Shown here piece by piece: positions 50,394 to 59,021 of a DNA stretch of 64,000 nucleotides (the first letter of the stretch is position 1; each line of letters opens with the position of its first letter). A program made the translations under genes and the position numbers. A model generated the notes under the pieces. That model was not told the DNA's origin, searched no databases, and worked only from the letters and a program-made list of their open reading frames with translations. This DNA is from JAGWBD01 sp965197455 (lineage in GTDB: Bacteria > Chloroflexota > Anaerolineae > Aggregatilineales > Phototrophicaceae): assembly GCA_965197455.1 (NCBI GenBank), contig OZ240208.1:1-64000 (forward strand). The letters run 5' to 3'.

Positions 50394-51527
50394 ATGCTGC
50401 GCGTATTGCACGTCATCCGGGCAACCTCTCTGGCTGGCGCTGAATCGCATGTTGTGGATTTGCTGGAAAGCCTTCGTGAGCGCGGTATTGACGCGCAACT
50501 TGCCTTGCTCACGCGCCGCGACCGACCCTTGCATGAGTATCACGAGCGCCTGCGCGCGCGCCGCATTCCGGTTCACGCCTTCACACAGCACGGTCATATC
50601 AATCCCCATCTGTTCTGGTGGCTGCACAGGCTGATGCGGAGTCTGGGCCCGCAGATTGTCCACACCCATCTGCTGGATGCGGATCTGTATGGCGCGCTGG
50701 CGGCCAAAACGGCAGGAGTGCCGGTTCTTGTGAGCAGCCGACACGGCATGAATTCCTTTCGTCGTCGCCAGCCTTTTCGCAGTATGAACCGTCAGCTGTG
50801 GCGAATGGTCGATGGCGGCATCGCCGTATCACAGGCGATGGCAGATTTTCTGATGCAGTTTGAGGGTGCACCAGCGGAAAAGCTGCGCGTCATTCACTAC
50901 GGCTTGAACCTGAAGTCGTATGCCGGTGACGCAAGTGCGGAACTGCGACGCAAGCTGTGCGCTGAACTGGACATTGATGAGACCGGGCCGCTGCTGGCCA
51001 TGGCCTGCCGCCTGATCGAGCTGAAGGGCGTCAGTTACGCGTTGCAGGCATTTGCCCCCGTTCTCGCAGAGTTTCCGCTGGCTCAGTTAATCATCGCCGG
51101 CGATGGCGTGATGCGCTCGCAACTGGAAAGCGAGGCCAGGCAAGCGGGGCTCGGCGCAAGCGTACAATTTCTCGGTTGGCGTGACGATGTGCCCGAGGTG
51201 ATGGCAGCTTGCGATCTGTTCGTGTTGCCCAGCCTGAGCGAAGGTCTGGGCCTGGTGTATCTGGAAGCCATGGCCCAGGAGTTGCCGGTGGTCGCCGCGC
51301 GCATCAGCGCTGTCACTGAAGTTGTGGTCGAAGGGGAAACCGGATTGCTGGTGCCAACGCGTGATGTACCGGCGCTGCGGGATGCGCTGCTCACCCTGCT
51401 GCGCGACCGGCCGCTGGCTCGTCGGATGGGCATCGCGGGTCGGCAGCGCTTTAAAGCCCACTTTCAAATTGACCGCATGGTGGACAATACCGTCGCGCTC
51501 TACGATGAGCTTCTGTCCAGGCCTTGA
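50394..51527 (+). CDS. GT4 family glycosyltransferase (paralogue A)
   Basis: A 377-residue GT-B enzyme. It opens LRVLHVIRATSLAGAESHVVDLL, and the donor-binding half has MACRLIELKGVSYALQAF, IAGDGVMRSQLE and the E-x7-E region PSLSEGLGLVYLEAMAQELPVV. It is strikingly similar along its whole length to the gene at 52706, with the same GAE motif, VSSRH, FRRRQPFR and LGWRDDVP. The two paralogues flank the WecA-type gene. It probably adds a sugar to a polyprenyl-linked glycan. No strong ribosome site was seen. Confidence 0.9.
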   Translation: MLRVLHVIRATSLAGAESHVVDLLESLRERGIDAQLALLTRRDRPLHEYHERLRARRIPVHAFTQHGHINPHLFWWLHRLMRSLGPQIVHTHLLDADLYGALAAKTAGVPVLVSSRHGMNSFRRRQPFRSMNRQLWRMVDGGIAVSQAMADFLMQFEGAPAEKLRVIHYGLNLKSYAGDASAELRRKLCAELDIDETGPLLAMACRLIELKGVSYALQAFAPVLAEFPLAQLIIAGDGVMRSQLESEARQAGLGASVQFLGWRDDVPEVMAACDLFVLPSLSEGLGLVYLEAMAQELPVVAARISAVTEVVVEGETGLLVPTRDVPALRDALLTLLRDRPLARRMGIAGRQRFKAHFQIDRMVDNTVALYDELLSRP

Positions 51528-51616
51528 CGTTGACCTGCCCAGGCGCATCCTGCGCTTGTGCCAGATGTAATGATTGCGTACCAGGTTAGCCGATAGACGC
51601 TCCCGTTGCGCAACGC

Positions 51617-51622
51617 TATACT
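51617..51622 (+). promoter_or_regulatory. -10 box for the WecA-type gene
   Basis: TATACT preceded by GC lies 35 bases upstream of the chosen ATG. No -35 of quality lies at the normal distance. Confidence 0.4.
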
Positions 51623-51656
51623 TCAACCTGTCACAATGTTTTCCGTGGGGACAATA

Positions 51657-52694
51657 ATGCCTGAAATCATGCAGGTCGTCCCCATTCTCATCGTAGGCTT
51701 CGCCGCATCCCTGGCGCTGACGCCGCTGACGCGCCAGCTGGCCCTGCGCCTGGGCGTGGTCGACCAACCATCACAGCGCAAATTGCATCTCGACAGCAAG
51801 CCCATGATGGGCGGCCTGGCCATTTATCTCGCGCTGGCCCTCGCGCTGCTGCTCTTCAGTCCGGCGCGACACATCGCAACGCTGGCGGCAGTGCTGGCCG
51901 GCGCAGCACTGCTGGCGTTGCTGGGCCTGCTGGACGACCGCTACAATCTCTCCTGGCGCAGGAAAATGCCGGTGATGCTGCTGGCAGCCGGCGGAATTGT
52001 CGCCACCGGCGTGAAGGTGTCGCTGGTCGGCAGCGACTGGATCGATGTGCCGCTGACGATTATCTGGATCTTCGTCATCACCAACGCGGTCAACTACCTC
52101 GACAACATGGACGGCCAGTCCGCCGGTTCGACGGCCATCGCCGCCTTCTTCTTCCTCATCATCGCCTGGACGCAGGACCTCAGTCTGGTCAGCCTGCTGG
52201 CGGCGGCCGTGCTGGGCAGCGCGCTGGGCTTCCTCGTCTACAACTTCAACCCCTCCAGCAGCTTCATGGGCGACATGGGCACCCTGCCGCTGGGTTTCAT
52301 CATGGCGGTGCTGGCCATCAAGCTGCAATTCGACCAGGCTTTTTCGCTGCGCTGGTTCATCCCGGTCTTTGTGCTGGCGCTGCCGGTTTTCGATGTCAAC
52401 CTGGTGACCTGGACGCGCATCTTCGAAGGGCGCGCGCCGACGGAAGCCGGCAAGGACCACAGCTCGCACCGGCTTCTGAAGCTGGGCCTGGGGCAGCGTC
52501 CGGTGCTGGCCCTGATCTTCAGCGCCTGCGCGCTCTTCGGCCTGCTGGCCACGCTGCTCAGCGCAGCGCCGGCGGCGCAACAGCCGCCTCTGGTCGCCCT
52601 TGGCCTGCTGGCGCTACTGCTGCTCGCGGCCCTGATGACCCGCCTGCGCCGCCGCCAGCGGCTGTCCGCCAGCGGGCCTGCACAGGCGCAGTAG
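51657..52694 (+). CDS. Undecaprenyl-phosphate GlcNAc-1-phosphate transferase-like (WecA/TagO/MraY family)
   Basis: A 345-residue membrane enzyme with about ten helices that starts lipid-linked glycans by transferring a sugar-1-phosphate to a polyprenyl phosphate. The family motifs are present: LGLLDDRYN (metal-binding Asp pair), NAVNYLDNMDG and FMGDMGTLPLG, then the cytosolic GRAPTEAGKDHSSHRLL loop that contributes a His site. The ATG at 51657 follows GGGGA at 6 bases. Paralogous GT4 genes flank it on both sides. Confidence 0.92.
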   Translation: MPEIMQVVPILIVGFAASLALTPLTRQLALRLGVVDQPSQRKLHLDSKPMMGGLAIYLALALALLLFSPARHIATLAAVLAGAALLALLGLLDDRYNLSWRRKMPVMLLAAGGIVATGVKVSLVGSDWIDVPLTIIWIFVITNAVNYLDNMDGQSAGSTAIAAFFFLIIAWTQDLSLVSLLAAAVLGSALGFLVYNFNPSSSFMGDMGTLPLGFIMAVLAIKLQFDQAFSLRWFIPVFVLALPVFDVNLVTWTRIFEGRAPTEAGKDHSSHRLLKLGLGQRPVLALIFSACALFGLLATLLSAAPAAQQPPLVALGLLALLLLAALMTRLRRRQRLSASGPAQAQ

Positions 52695-52705
52695 GACGCT
52701 GGCTG

Positions 52706-53836
52706 ATGCGTGTGCTGCACATCATCCGCGCGACCGGCGTGGCCGGCGCCGAACGACATTTGCTGACCCTGCTCGGCGGCCTGCGCGCGCGCGGCCACGA
52801 TGCGCAGCTCGCCTTGCTCACCGGCCAGCAGCAGCCACTGCAGGACTATCGTGCGCAGCTGCGCGAGCGTGACATTCCGCTGCACAGCTTCACCATGCGC
52901 GGCCACCTGCAGCCGCAGCTTCTGCCCTGGCTGTACACGCTGATGCGCGAGTTGCGTCCGCGCGTCGTGCACACACATCTCTTTCATGCCGACCTGTATG
53001 GCGCACTGGCGTCCAGGTTCGCAGGGGTGCCAGCGTTGGTGAGCAGCCGTCACAACGACAATAATTTCCGGCGCCGTCAGCCCTGGCGCGGCCTGAACCG
53101 GCAGCTGTGGCGCCTGGCCGACGCCGGCATCGCCATTTCGCAAGCCGTTGCGGACTTTGCCGTCGAGGTGGAAGGCGCGCCGCGCGACAAGCTGCAGGTC
53201 ATTCATTATGGCCTGCAGCTGCCAGCGCAGTCGCAGGCCGACCGCCAGGCATTGCGCAGCCGGATGCGGACGCAACTGGGCGCCGAAGAGTCGCAGCCGT
53301 TGCTGGGCATGGCCTGCCGCCTCGTGGAGCAGAAGGGCGTCAGCGATGCGCTGCAGGCCTTCGCCGGGACGCGCGCGGAGTTCCCGCAGGCGCGGCTGAT
53401 CATCGCGGGTGACGGCCCCCTGCGCGCGCAGCTGGAGAGCGAGGCCGCGCAGGCCGGGCTCACCGGCAGCGTGCGCTTCCTCGGCTGGCGCGACGATGTG
53501 CCGCAGCTGCTGGCCGCCTGCGACCTGTTCTTCATGCCCAGCCTGTGGGAAGGCTTCGGCCTGGTGCTGCTGGAAGCCATGGCGCAGGGGCTGCCGGTGG
53601 TGGCCTCGCAGGTCAGCGCCATTCCCGAAGTCGTGGCCGCGGAAGAGACCGGACTGCTGGCCCCGCCACGCGATGTCCCGGCTTTCAGGGAGGCGCTGCT
53701 GACCCTGCTGCGCGATCCGGCGCTGGCGCATGACATGGGCCAGGCGGGCATGGAACGGCTCGCGACGCACTTCAGCGCAGAGCGCATGGTGGACGCGACC
53801 GCCGCGCTTTATCACAAGCTGCTGCCTGCGCCATGA
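52706..53836 (+). CDS. GT4 family glycosyltransferase (paralogue B)
   Basis: A 376-residue GT-B enzyme highly similar to paralogue A at 50394. It opens MRVLHIIRATGVAGAERH and shares LVSSRHNDNNFRRRQPWRGLNRQLWR and the terminal ERMVDATAALY. The donor-site region is PSLWEGFGLVLLEAMAQGLPVV. It starts 11 bases after the WecA-type gene and overlaps the next GT4 by ATGA, so the three are one translational unit. It may add the sugar next to the lipid-linked primer. Confidence 0.91.
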   Translation: MRVLHIIRATGVAGAERHLLTLLGGLRARGHDAQLALLTGQQQPLQDYRAQLRERDIPLHSFTMRGHLQPQLLPWLYTLMRELRPRVVHTHLFHADLYGALASRFAGVPALVSSRHNDNNFRRRQPWRGLNRQLWRLADAGIAISQAVADFAVEVEGAPRDKLQVIHYGLQLPAQSQADRQALRSRMRTQLGAEESQPLLGMACRLVEQKGVSDALQAFAGTRAEFPQARLIIAGDGPLRAQLESEAAQAGLTGSVRFLGWRDDVPQLLAACDLFFMPSLWEGFGLVLLEAMAQGLPVVASQVSAIPEVVAAEETGLLAPPRDVPAFREALLTLLRDPALAHDMGQAGMERLATHFSAERMVDATAALYHKLLPAP

Positions 53837-54987
53837 CTGCGCGCCTGCTCTACCTGGTCAACATCCCGCGCTTCTTCCTCACACACCGTCTGCCACTGGC
53901 GCAGGCGGCGCGCGCAGCGGGCTACGAGGTGCACGTCGCCACCTCTCAGTTCGATCGCGACAACGTCGCCCGCATCCGCGCCGCGGGTCTCACGCATCAC
54001 AACCTGCCGCTGCAACAACACGGCACCTCGCCGCTCAACGAGTTGCGCGCCCTGCGCAGCATCCTCGCGCTCTACCGCGAGCTGCAGCCCGACCTGGCGC
54101 ATCACATCACCGTCAAGGCGCTGCTCTACGGCGGCCTCGCCGCGCGCCTGCGCAGCGTGCCAGCCGTGGTCAACACGGTCAGCGGCCTGGGCTACGTCTT
54201 TTCAACCGAAGACCGGCGCGCGCGTTCGTTGCGCGGCGCCGTGAGTCTCGGCTACCGGTTACTGCTGCATCACCCCAACGCCTGCACCATCTTCCAGAAT
54301 CCCGACGACCGCGATCACTTTGTGCAACGCAATCTGGTCACAGCCGACCAGACCTGCGTCATCCGCGGTTCGGGCGTGGACGTGTCGCGCTATAGCCCGC
54401 AACCGGAGCCGGCGGGAATCCCGCGCGTGCTCTTCGTCGGCAGGCTGCTGTGGCAGAAAGGCCTCGCCGAATTCGTGGCAGCGGCGCGTCTGCTGCGGGC
54501 GGAGAATGTGGCGGCGCGCTTCACCATCGCCGGCTATGGCGAGGAAGGCAACCCGGACAGCGTGCCGCCGGAGACGCTGGCCTCCTGGCAGGCTGCGGGA
54601 CTCATTGACTATCTCGGGCAGCGCGACGACATGCCGCAGGTCTACGCCGACGCGCACATCGTCTGTCTGCCCTCCTGGCGTGAGGGCGTGCCACGCGCGC
54701 TCATCGAGGCCGCCGCCTGTGGCCGGGCGCTGGTGGCCAGCGATGTGCCCGGCTGCCGCGAAATTGTGCAACATGAGTTGAACGGCCTGCTGGTGCCAGT
54801 CCGCGCGCCAGAGCCACTGGCCGCGGCCCTGCGCCGCCTGCTGGCCGACGCAGCGCTGCGGCAGCGCATGGGGGCGGCGGGACGCGAACTGGTGCTGCGC
54901 GAGTTTTCGCTGGAGCGCGTCAACGCGGCGACGCTGGCGCTCTACGCGCAGCTGCTGGCCGGCCGCGACAATCAGTTCAGGGACTGA
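53833..54987 (+). CDS. GT4 family glycosyltransferase (PglA-like)
   Basis: A 384-residue GT-B enzyme of a different branch from its neighbours. It opens ARLLYLVNIPRFFLTHRLPLAQAA, with NTVSGLGYVFS and the donor region FVGRLLWQKGLAEFVAAA and PSWREGVPRALIEAAACGRALV. This resembles PglA/GalNAc-type transferases acting on undecaprenyl-linked sugars. It is coupled to paralogue B by ATGA. Its last 11 bases overlap the convergent enolase-family gene. Confidence 0.9.
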   Translation: MTARLLYLVNIPRFFLTHRLPLAQAARAAGYEVHVATSQFDRDNVARIRAAGLTHHNLPLQQHGTSPLNELRALRSILALYRELQPDLAHHITVKALLYGGLAARLRSVPAVVNTVSGLGYVFSTEDRRARSLRGAVSLGYRLLLHHPNACTIFQNPDDRDHFVQRNLVTADQTCVIRGSGVDVSRYSPQPEPAGIPRVLFVGRLLWQKGLAEFVAAARLLRAENVAARFTIAGYGEEGNPDSVPPETLASWQAAGLIDYLGQRDDMPQVYADAHIVCLPSWREGVPRALIEAAACGRALVASDVPGCREIVQHELNGLLVPVRAPEPLAAALRRLLADAALRQRMGAAGRELVLREFSLERVNAATLALYAQLLAGRDNQFRD

Positions 54988-56119
54988 CCCGATTATCGCG
55001 GATGTAGTCGAAGTTGATGTCCTGGCTGAGTCCCGGCCCCTGCGGCGCATGCACGTAACCTTCGTCATCCATCGGGTCGGTCAGGGCGTTCAGCCAGGGC
55101 GGCGGCGTTTCGTAATCGATGAAAGGGTGCAACAGCCCCCGTTCATGATACTCCCCGGCAATGCCCATGGCGCAGAGCGCATGCAGGTTGCCGGCGCCGC
55201 CGCCGTGCGACTCGCACTGCATGCCGAAGGCCTCCGCCAGATGCACGATCTTCATCATGGGCGAAAGCCCGCCGACGTCGCCGGTGCCCACGCGCGAGAT
55301 GTCCGCGGCGTTGCGCAGGATCCATTCGGCGCGCGTTTTCAGGCCACCTTTGGCCGTCTCGGGCCCGCAGATCTGCAGTGAATCGAGCTGTTCCGTCAAC
55401 CAGACGAAAGAGGAGACGCTGGCCTCGTCCATCGGCTCTTCCATCCAGTAGAAATTCAGCTTCTCAAGCTCGCGCCCGATGTAAAGCGCCTGCTGGCGCG
55501 TGTAGTAGTGGAAGGGGTCGAGCATCAACACGATGTCCGGGCCAACGGCCTCGCGCACGGCAGCGCAGGCGGCAATATCGCGCTTCGGGTCGGGCGCGCC
55601 AGGCACGGGAGGATTCCAGGTATGCAGCTTGATGGCGCTGTAGCCGCGCGCGACCAGCTGCAGCGCAAAGTCGGCGTAGGCCTGCGGGGTATCGAGCCCG
55701 CCCGCCAGGTCGTCTCCGCACATGGTGCTGCCATAGGCCGGCACCTTGTCGCGGAAGGCGCCCAGCAGCTTGTAAACCGGCTGCTCCAGGGCGCGCCCGG
55801 CCAGATCCCAGAGCGCCAGGTCGATAGCCTCCAGCGCGCCGTCGGTTAGCCTCGCGCCGGCGCGCTGGCGCTGGTACAGGTTCTGCCAGATGCGCTCGCG
55901 GTAAAAGGGGTCTTCGCCCAGCAGCAGCGGCCGTATCAGGTCCCCCGCCACGAATTTGTCGGCATGAAAACTGTAACCACAGGCACCCTCGTCCGTGACA
56001 ATGGTGAGCAGGGTCTGGCGCGCCTCGTGTGGATCAGCCGGGCGTCCGTGTCCCTGGATGTCTTTGCCGCTGTGACTGGTGTAGCGGAAGGTCTCAACAC
56101 GAAGGTCAGTTATTTTCAT
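54977..56119 (-). CDS. Enolase-superfamily sugar-acid dehydratase-like enzyme
   Basis: A 380-residue mandelate racemase-group enzyme. The second-strand base motif is K164-L-H166, and the Mg ligands are D201 (MLDPFH), E227 (MEEP) and E254 (CGPETA), all at usual spacing, so this one looks active. Such KxH members commonly dehydrate aldonic acids. It lies between the glycan genes and an SRPBCC gene, and its 3' end overlaps the GT4 gene on the other strand by 11 bases. It is only distantly related to the enolase-like enzyme at 23826. Confidence 0.87.
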   Translation of the reverse strand: MKITDLRVETFRYTSHSGKDIQGHGRPADPHEARQTLLTIVTDEGACGYSFHADKFVAGDLIRPLLLGEDPFYRERIWQNLYQRQRAGARLTDGALEAIDLALWDLAGRALEQPVYKLLGAFRDKVPAYGSTMCGDDLAGGLDTPQAYADFALQLVARGYSAIKLHTWNPPVPGAPDPKRDIAACAAVREAVGPDIVLMLDPFHYYTRQQALYIGRELEKLNFYWMEEPMDEASVSSFVWLTEQLDSLQICGPETAKGGLKTRAEWILRNAADISRVGTGDVGGLSPMMKIVHLAEAFGMQCESHGGGAGNLHALCAMGIAGEYHERGLLHPFIDYETPPPWLNALTDPMDDEGYVHAPQGPGLSQDINFDYIRDNRVSP

Positions 56120-56193
56120 GATGCCTCACAATTGGTGTGCAAACGCGGGCCCTGTGGTAGGATGGCTGCTGCGGAGAACAGGCAGAACAAATC

Positions 56194-56646
56194 ATGCCGG
56201 TAATTGAGCAGCGCGTCAACATCAACCGGTCGGTGACGGACATCTTCCGTTTCATGACCGATTTTGGCAACAACCCCCGCTGGCAGCCCTCCGGCATGAA
56301 GCTGGAGCGTGTCGGCAAGGTGCGCATGGGCGACATGATTGTGGGTCACCAGCGCATGCTGGGCCGCATGCAGTTCGTCAACGCGGACGTGGTGGATTAC
56401 TCGCCCAACCAGCGCCTGGCCTACACCGGCGTGATGGGCGGCTACAACTTCCGCACCACCTACGACTTCAATTTTGCCGGCAGCGGCACCGAGGTCATCA
56501 TCCGCACCGACATCCGCATCCCCTGGTTCCTGTTCATGTTCCGCCCCTTTGTGCTGAGCGGCCTGCGCCGCCAGACTGCCAGTTCGCTGGAGCGGCTGAA
56601 GCAGGTGATGGAAGACCGCCTTGACCTGGGCAGGCCTCCGGCATGA
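56194..56646 (+). CDS. SRPBCC (START/polyketide cyclase-like) family protein
   Basis: A 150-residue helix-grip protein. It begins MPVIEQRVNINRSVTDIFRFMTDFGNNPRWQPS and shows the central strand TTYDFNFAGSGTEVIIRTDI, with a C-terminal helix, all typical of the SRPBCC ligand-binding fold. The ligand is unknown. It is coupled by an ATGA overlap to a membrane DUF4230 protein, so the two probably act together, perhaps in carrying or sensing a hydrophobic molecule. Confidence 0.83.
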   Translation: MPVIEQRVNINRSVTDIFRFMTDFGNNPRWQPSGMKLERVGKVRMGDMIVGHQRMLGRMQFVNADVVDYSPNQRLAYTGVMGGYNFRTTYDFNFAGSGTEVIIRTDIRIPWFLFMFRPFVLSGLRRQTASSLERLKQVMEDRLDLGRPPA

Positions 56647-57485
56647 GCGCGGGCAACACCCCCGACGACAATCAAATGACGCTGCCGCAGCAGGCCTCGG
56701 GCGCAGGCTGCCTGAAGGCAATGGGCGTCGTGACGCTGGTGATGCTGGCAGCGATGCTGTTGCTGGGCGCCTTCGCCTGGAACTCCGTTGGCGGCTTTTT
56801 CGGCGGTATTCGTCAGGGCCTGGAAGATGCTGTGGACTCCATCGAGCAATTCCCGCAGACTGTTGCGGAAGCTGTTCAGGAAGCAATCAAGACTGAAAAG
56901 CGCGCCAGTCATGATACGAAAGTTGAACTGGCAGATTCCATGAAATCCATGGGAATGCTGGTTACGGCAAGTCATTCAGGCGATGCTGTTGTTCATGGAA
57001 GTATCAGAAACGGATTTATTAACCTGTGTGGTGTGTCCGTCGATCATTATGCCGAAGGGAATGTCGAAGCGGGTGTTGACCTTTCCCAAGTGTCTGCGAG
57101 CGACATCGTCTACGATTCCAACGAGAACTCCTGGACGTTGACGCTGGGCAGGGCAAGAATCCACAGTTGCAGGATTGATTACATTCAACAGCATAATCAC
57201 TCATTTACACTATGCAGGCAGGACTGGGACGACTACAGGATATTGGCAGAATCTGAAGCGATGAAGGATATACTCGCTGAGGTATTGGCGGAAGATCTCT
57301 TAAATAACGCACAAATTGTGGCCAAGCAAGTACTAGGTAACTTTCTGAGCGCTGTGACAGGCAGCGACAACATCAGTGTCGTTTTTGAAAGTGAACCAGT
57401 TGCTGAGCATCCGGAATCCTGCACACGGGAAACTCCGCCGAACTGGGTCTTCGACGAAGAGAGCGACTCCTGGGTGCGTGAGTAG
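56643..57485 (+). CDS. DUF4230-like membrane protein
   Basis: A 280-residue protein with one N-terminal membrane helix (GVVTLVMLAAMLLLGAFAW, about residues 28-46) and an outside or periplasmic-side domain. The segment VEAGVDLSQVSASDIV followed by strands and the helix AEVLAEDLLNNAQIVAKQVLG is the DUF4230 pattern, function unknown. From about 56880 to 57440 the base composition is clearly AT-richer than the neighbours. An acidic C-terminal tail is longer than I would expect. It is coupled to the SRPBCC gene. Confidence 0.75.
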   Translation: MSAGNTPDDNQMTLPQQASGAGCLKAMGVVTLVMLAAMLLLGAFAWNSVGGFFGGIRQGLEDAVDSIEQFPQTVAEAVQEAIKTEKRASHDTKVELADSMKSMGMLVTASHSGDAVVHGSIRNGFINLCGVSVDHYAEGNVEAGVDLSQVSASDIVYDSNENSWTLTLGRARIHSCRIDYIQQHNHSFTLCRQDWDDYRILAESEAMKDILAEVLAEDLLNNAQIVAKQVLGNFLSAVTGSDNISVVFESEPVAEHPESCTRETPPNWVFDEESDSWVRE

Positions 57486-57497
57486 AAGCGGCCCGGC

Positions 57498-59021
57498 TCA
57501 CCAGGCGCCGCGACGCAGCAGCACGTGCGGCAGCGTCATCACCAGGATTTGCAGGTCCAGCCGCACCGACCAGTTCTCAATGTAGTAAATATCCAGCAGG
57601 CACATCTCGTCGAAGGGCACGTTGCTGCGGCCGCTGATCTGCCACATGCCGGTGCAGCCGGGGATGGTCTGCAGACGTTGCAAGTGCCACGGTTCGTAGA
57701 GCTTCACCTCGTCCGGTGTTGGCGGGCGTGGCCCCACCAGACTCATTTCGCCACGCAACACATTGATGAACTGCGGCAACTCGTCGATGCTGACGGCGCG
57801 GATGAAGGAGCCGACGCGCGTGATGCGCGGGTCGTTGCGGATTTTTGGATGGCGCGGGTCCACGCCCGAAGCTTGCACCAGCTGCTCGCGCATGAGGTCG
57901 GCATCCGGCACCATGCTGCGAAACTTCAACATGCTGAATTCGCGGCCGCCTTCGCCGACACGTCGCTGCGGATAGATCACCCGCCCCGGCCCCTCGAGCC
58001 GAATGGCGATCGCCGCCAGCGACACCAGCGGCAGCCACAGCGGCGCGCTGACCACAATCAGGCCCACGTCGATAGCCCGTTTGACAACGCGGTCCGTGCC
58101 GCGGAAGCGTGGTGCCATGCCGCCAAAGCCCAGCAGCGGGATGCCGTCCAGATTTTCGACCTGCATCTGGCGCGTGTTCAACTGGAACACATCCGGCACG
58201 GCGCGCACGTCAGCGCCGGCCTGGCGCGCCGTCTGGGTGATGGCCAGAATGCGGTCGTGGCGCGACCAGGGCAGGGTGATGATGACCATGTCGATGTCAT
58301 GCTGGCGGATAGTCTCGTCCAGGTTGTCCAGCGTGCCAAGGCCCATGATGCGCCCCAGGCTGTACTGGCCCAGGCCGGGATTGTCGTCCACGAAGCCGAT
58401 GGGCTCGTAGCCAAAATCCTTGCGCGCCATCATCACGCGCAGCACGGCGCCGCCGCTCTCGCCTGCGCCGACGATGAGCACACGCTGCACACCGATGCCG
58501 CGTGAGCGCAGCAGGGCGAGCAGCAGGCGATGCAGGATGCGCCCGAGCGCCATCAGCACCAGGGTTAAAACAGCGACGTAAACCAGCATCAAACGGCTGC
58601 TGACGAAGGACTGGGTTACGAAGAAGAGCGCCAGCAGGGCTACGGTTGCAGTAGCGATGCCGTTGACGCTGATGCCAACCTCTTCGACGAGCGTGCGGCC
58701 GCGCACCTGGCGATAGAGGCCGTTACTGTTATGCGCGAAGGTGAGAATGATGGCGTAGAAGAAGGCGTATGGGATGTAAGGCTCGAAGGGCACCTGGTTG
58801 ATTTCCAGCACGGGCCGGAAGGTCGTGAGCTGGTAGCGGGCGATGTAGCCCAGCACGAAGGCCAGCAAGGCCAGCAGGAAGTCGCTTGCGGGCAAGGTCC
58901 AGGCGGGCACCGGCAATTTGCGCGGACGGGGCGGCGGCAGGCTGGCCGCAAGCTCCTCCGCCGTCCTGGCCCGCCTGCGCAAGGAGGGGTCTTTCAGGTC
59001 TTCACCTGATTCATGGCGCAT
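57498..59021 (-). CDS. Polyprenyl-phosphate sugar-1-phosphate transferase (WbaP/EpsE type)
   Basis: A 507-residue exopolysaccharide initiating enzyme. An N-terminal four-helix membrane region is followed by a CoA-binding-like Rossmann domain (VLIVGAGESGGAVLRVM, GFVDDNPGLG). The catalytic C-terminus then has RVVKRAIDVGLIV, LKFRSMVPDAD, SIDELPQFINVLRGEMSLVGPRP and PGCTGMWQISGRSN. It transfers hexose-1-phosphate to undecaprenyl phosphate. The ATG at 59021 has AGGAG 7 bases upstream and lies inside the 3' end of the GT4 gene (28-base overlap). It is a second type of initiating enzyme beside the WecA-type gene at 51657. Confidence 0.93.
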   Translation of the reverse strand: MRHESGEDLKDPSLRRRARTAEELAASLPPPRPRKLPVPAWTLPASDFLLALLAFVLGYIARYQLTTFRPVLEINQVPFEPYIPYAFFYAIILTFAHNSNGLYRQVRGRTLVEEVGISVNGIATATVALLALFFVTQSFVSSRLMLVYVAVLTLVLMALGRILHRLLLALLRSRGIGVQRVLIVGAGESGGAVLRVMMARKDFGYEPIGFVDDNPGLGQYSLGRIMGLGTLDNLDETIRQHDIDMVIITLPWSRHDRILAITQTARQAGADVRAVPDVFQLNTRQMQVENLDGIPLLGFGGMAPRFRGTDRVVKRAIDVGLIVVSAPLWLPLVSLAAIAIRLEGPGRVIYPQRRVGEGGREFSMLKFRSMVPDADLMREQLVQASGVDPRHPKIRNDPRITRVGSFIRAVSIDELPQFINVLRGEMSLVGPRPPTPDEVKLYEPWHLQRLQTIPGCTGMWQISGRSNVPFDEMCLLDIYYIENWSVRLDLQILVMTLPHVLLRRGAW

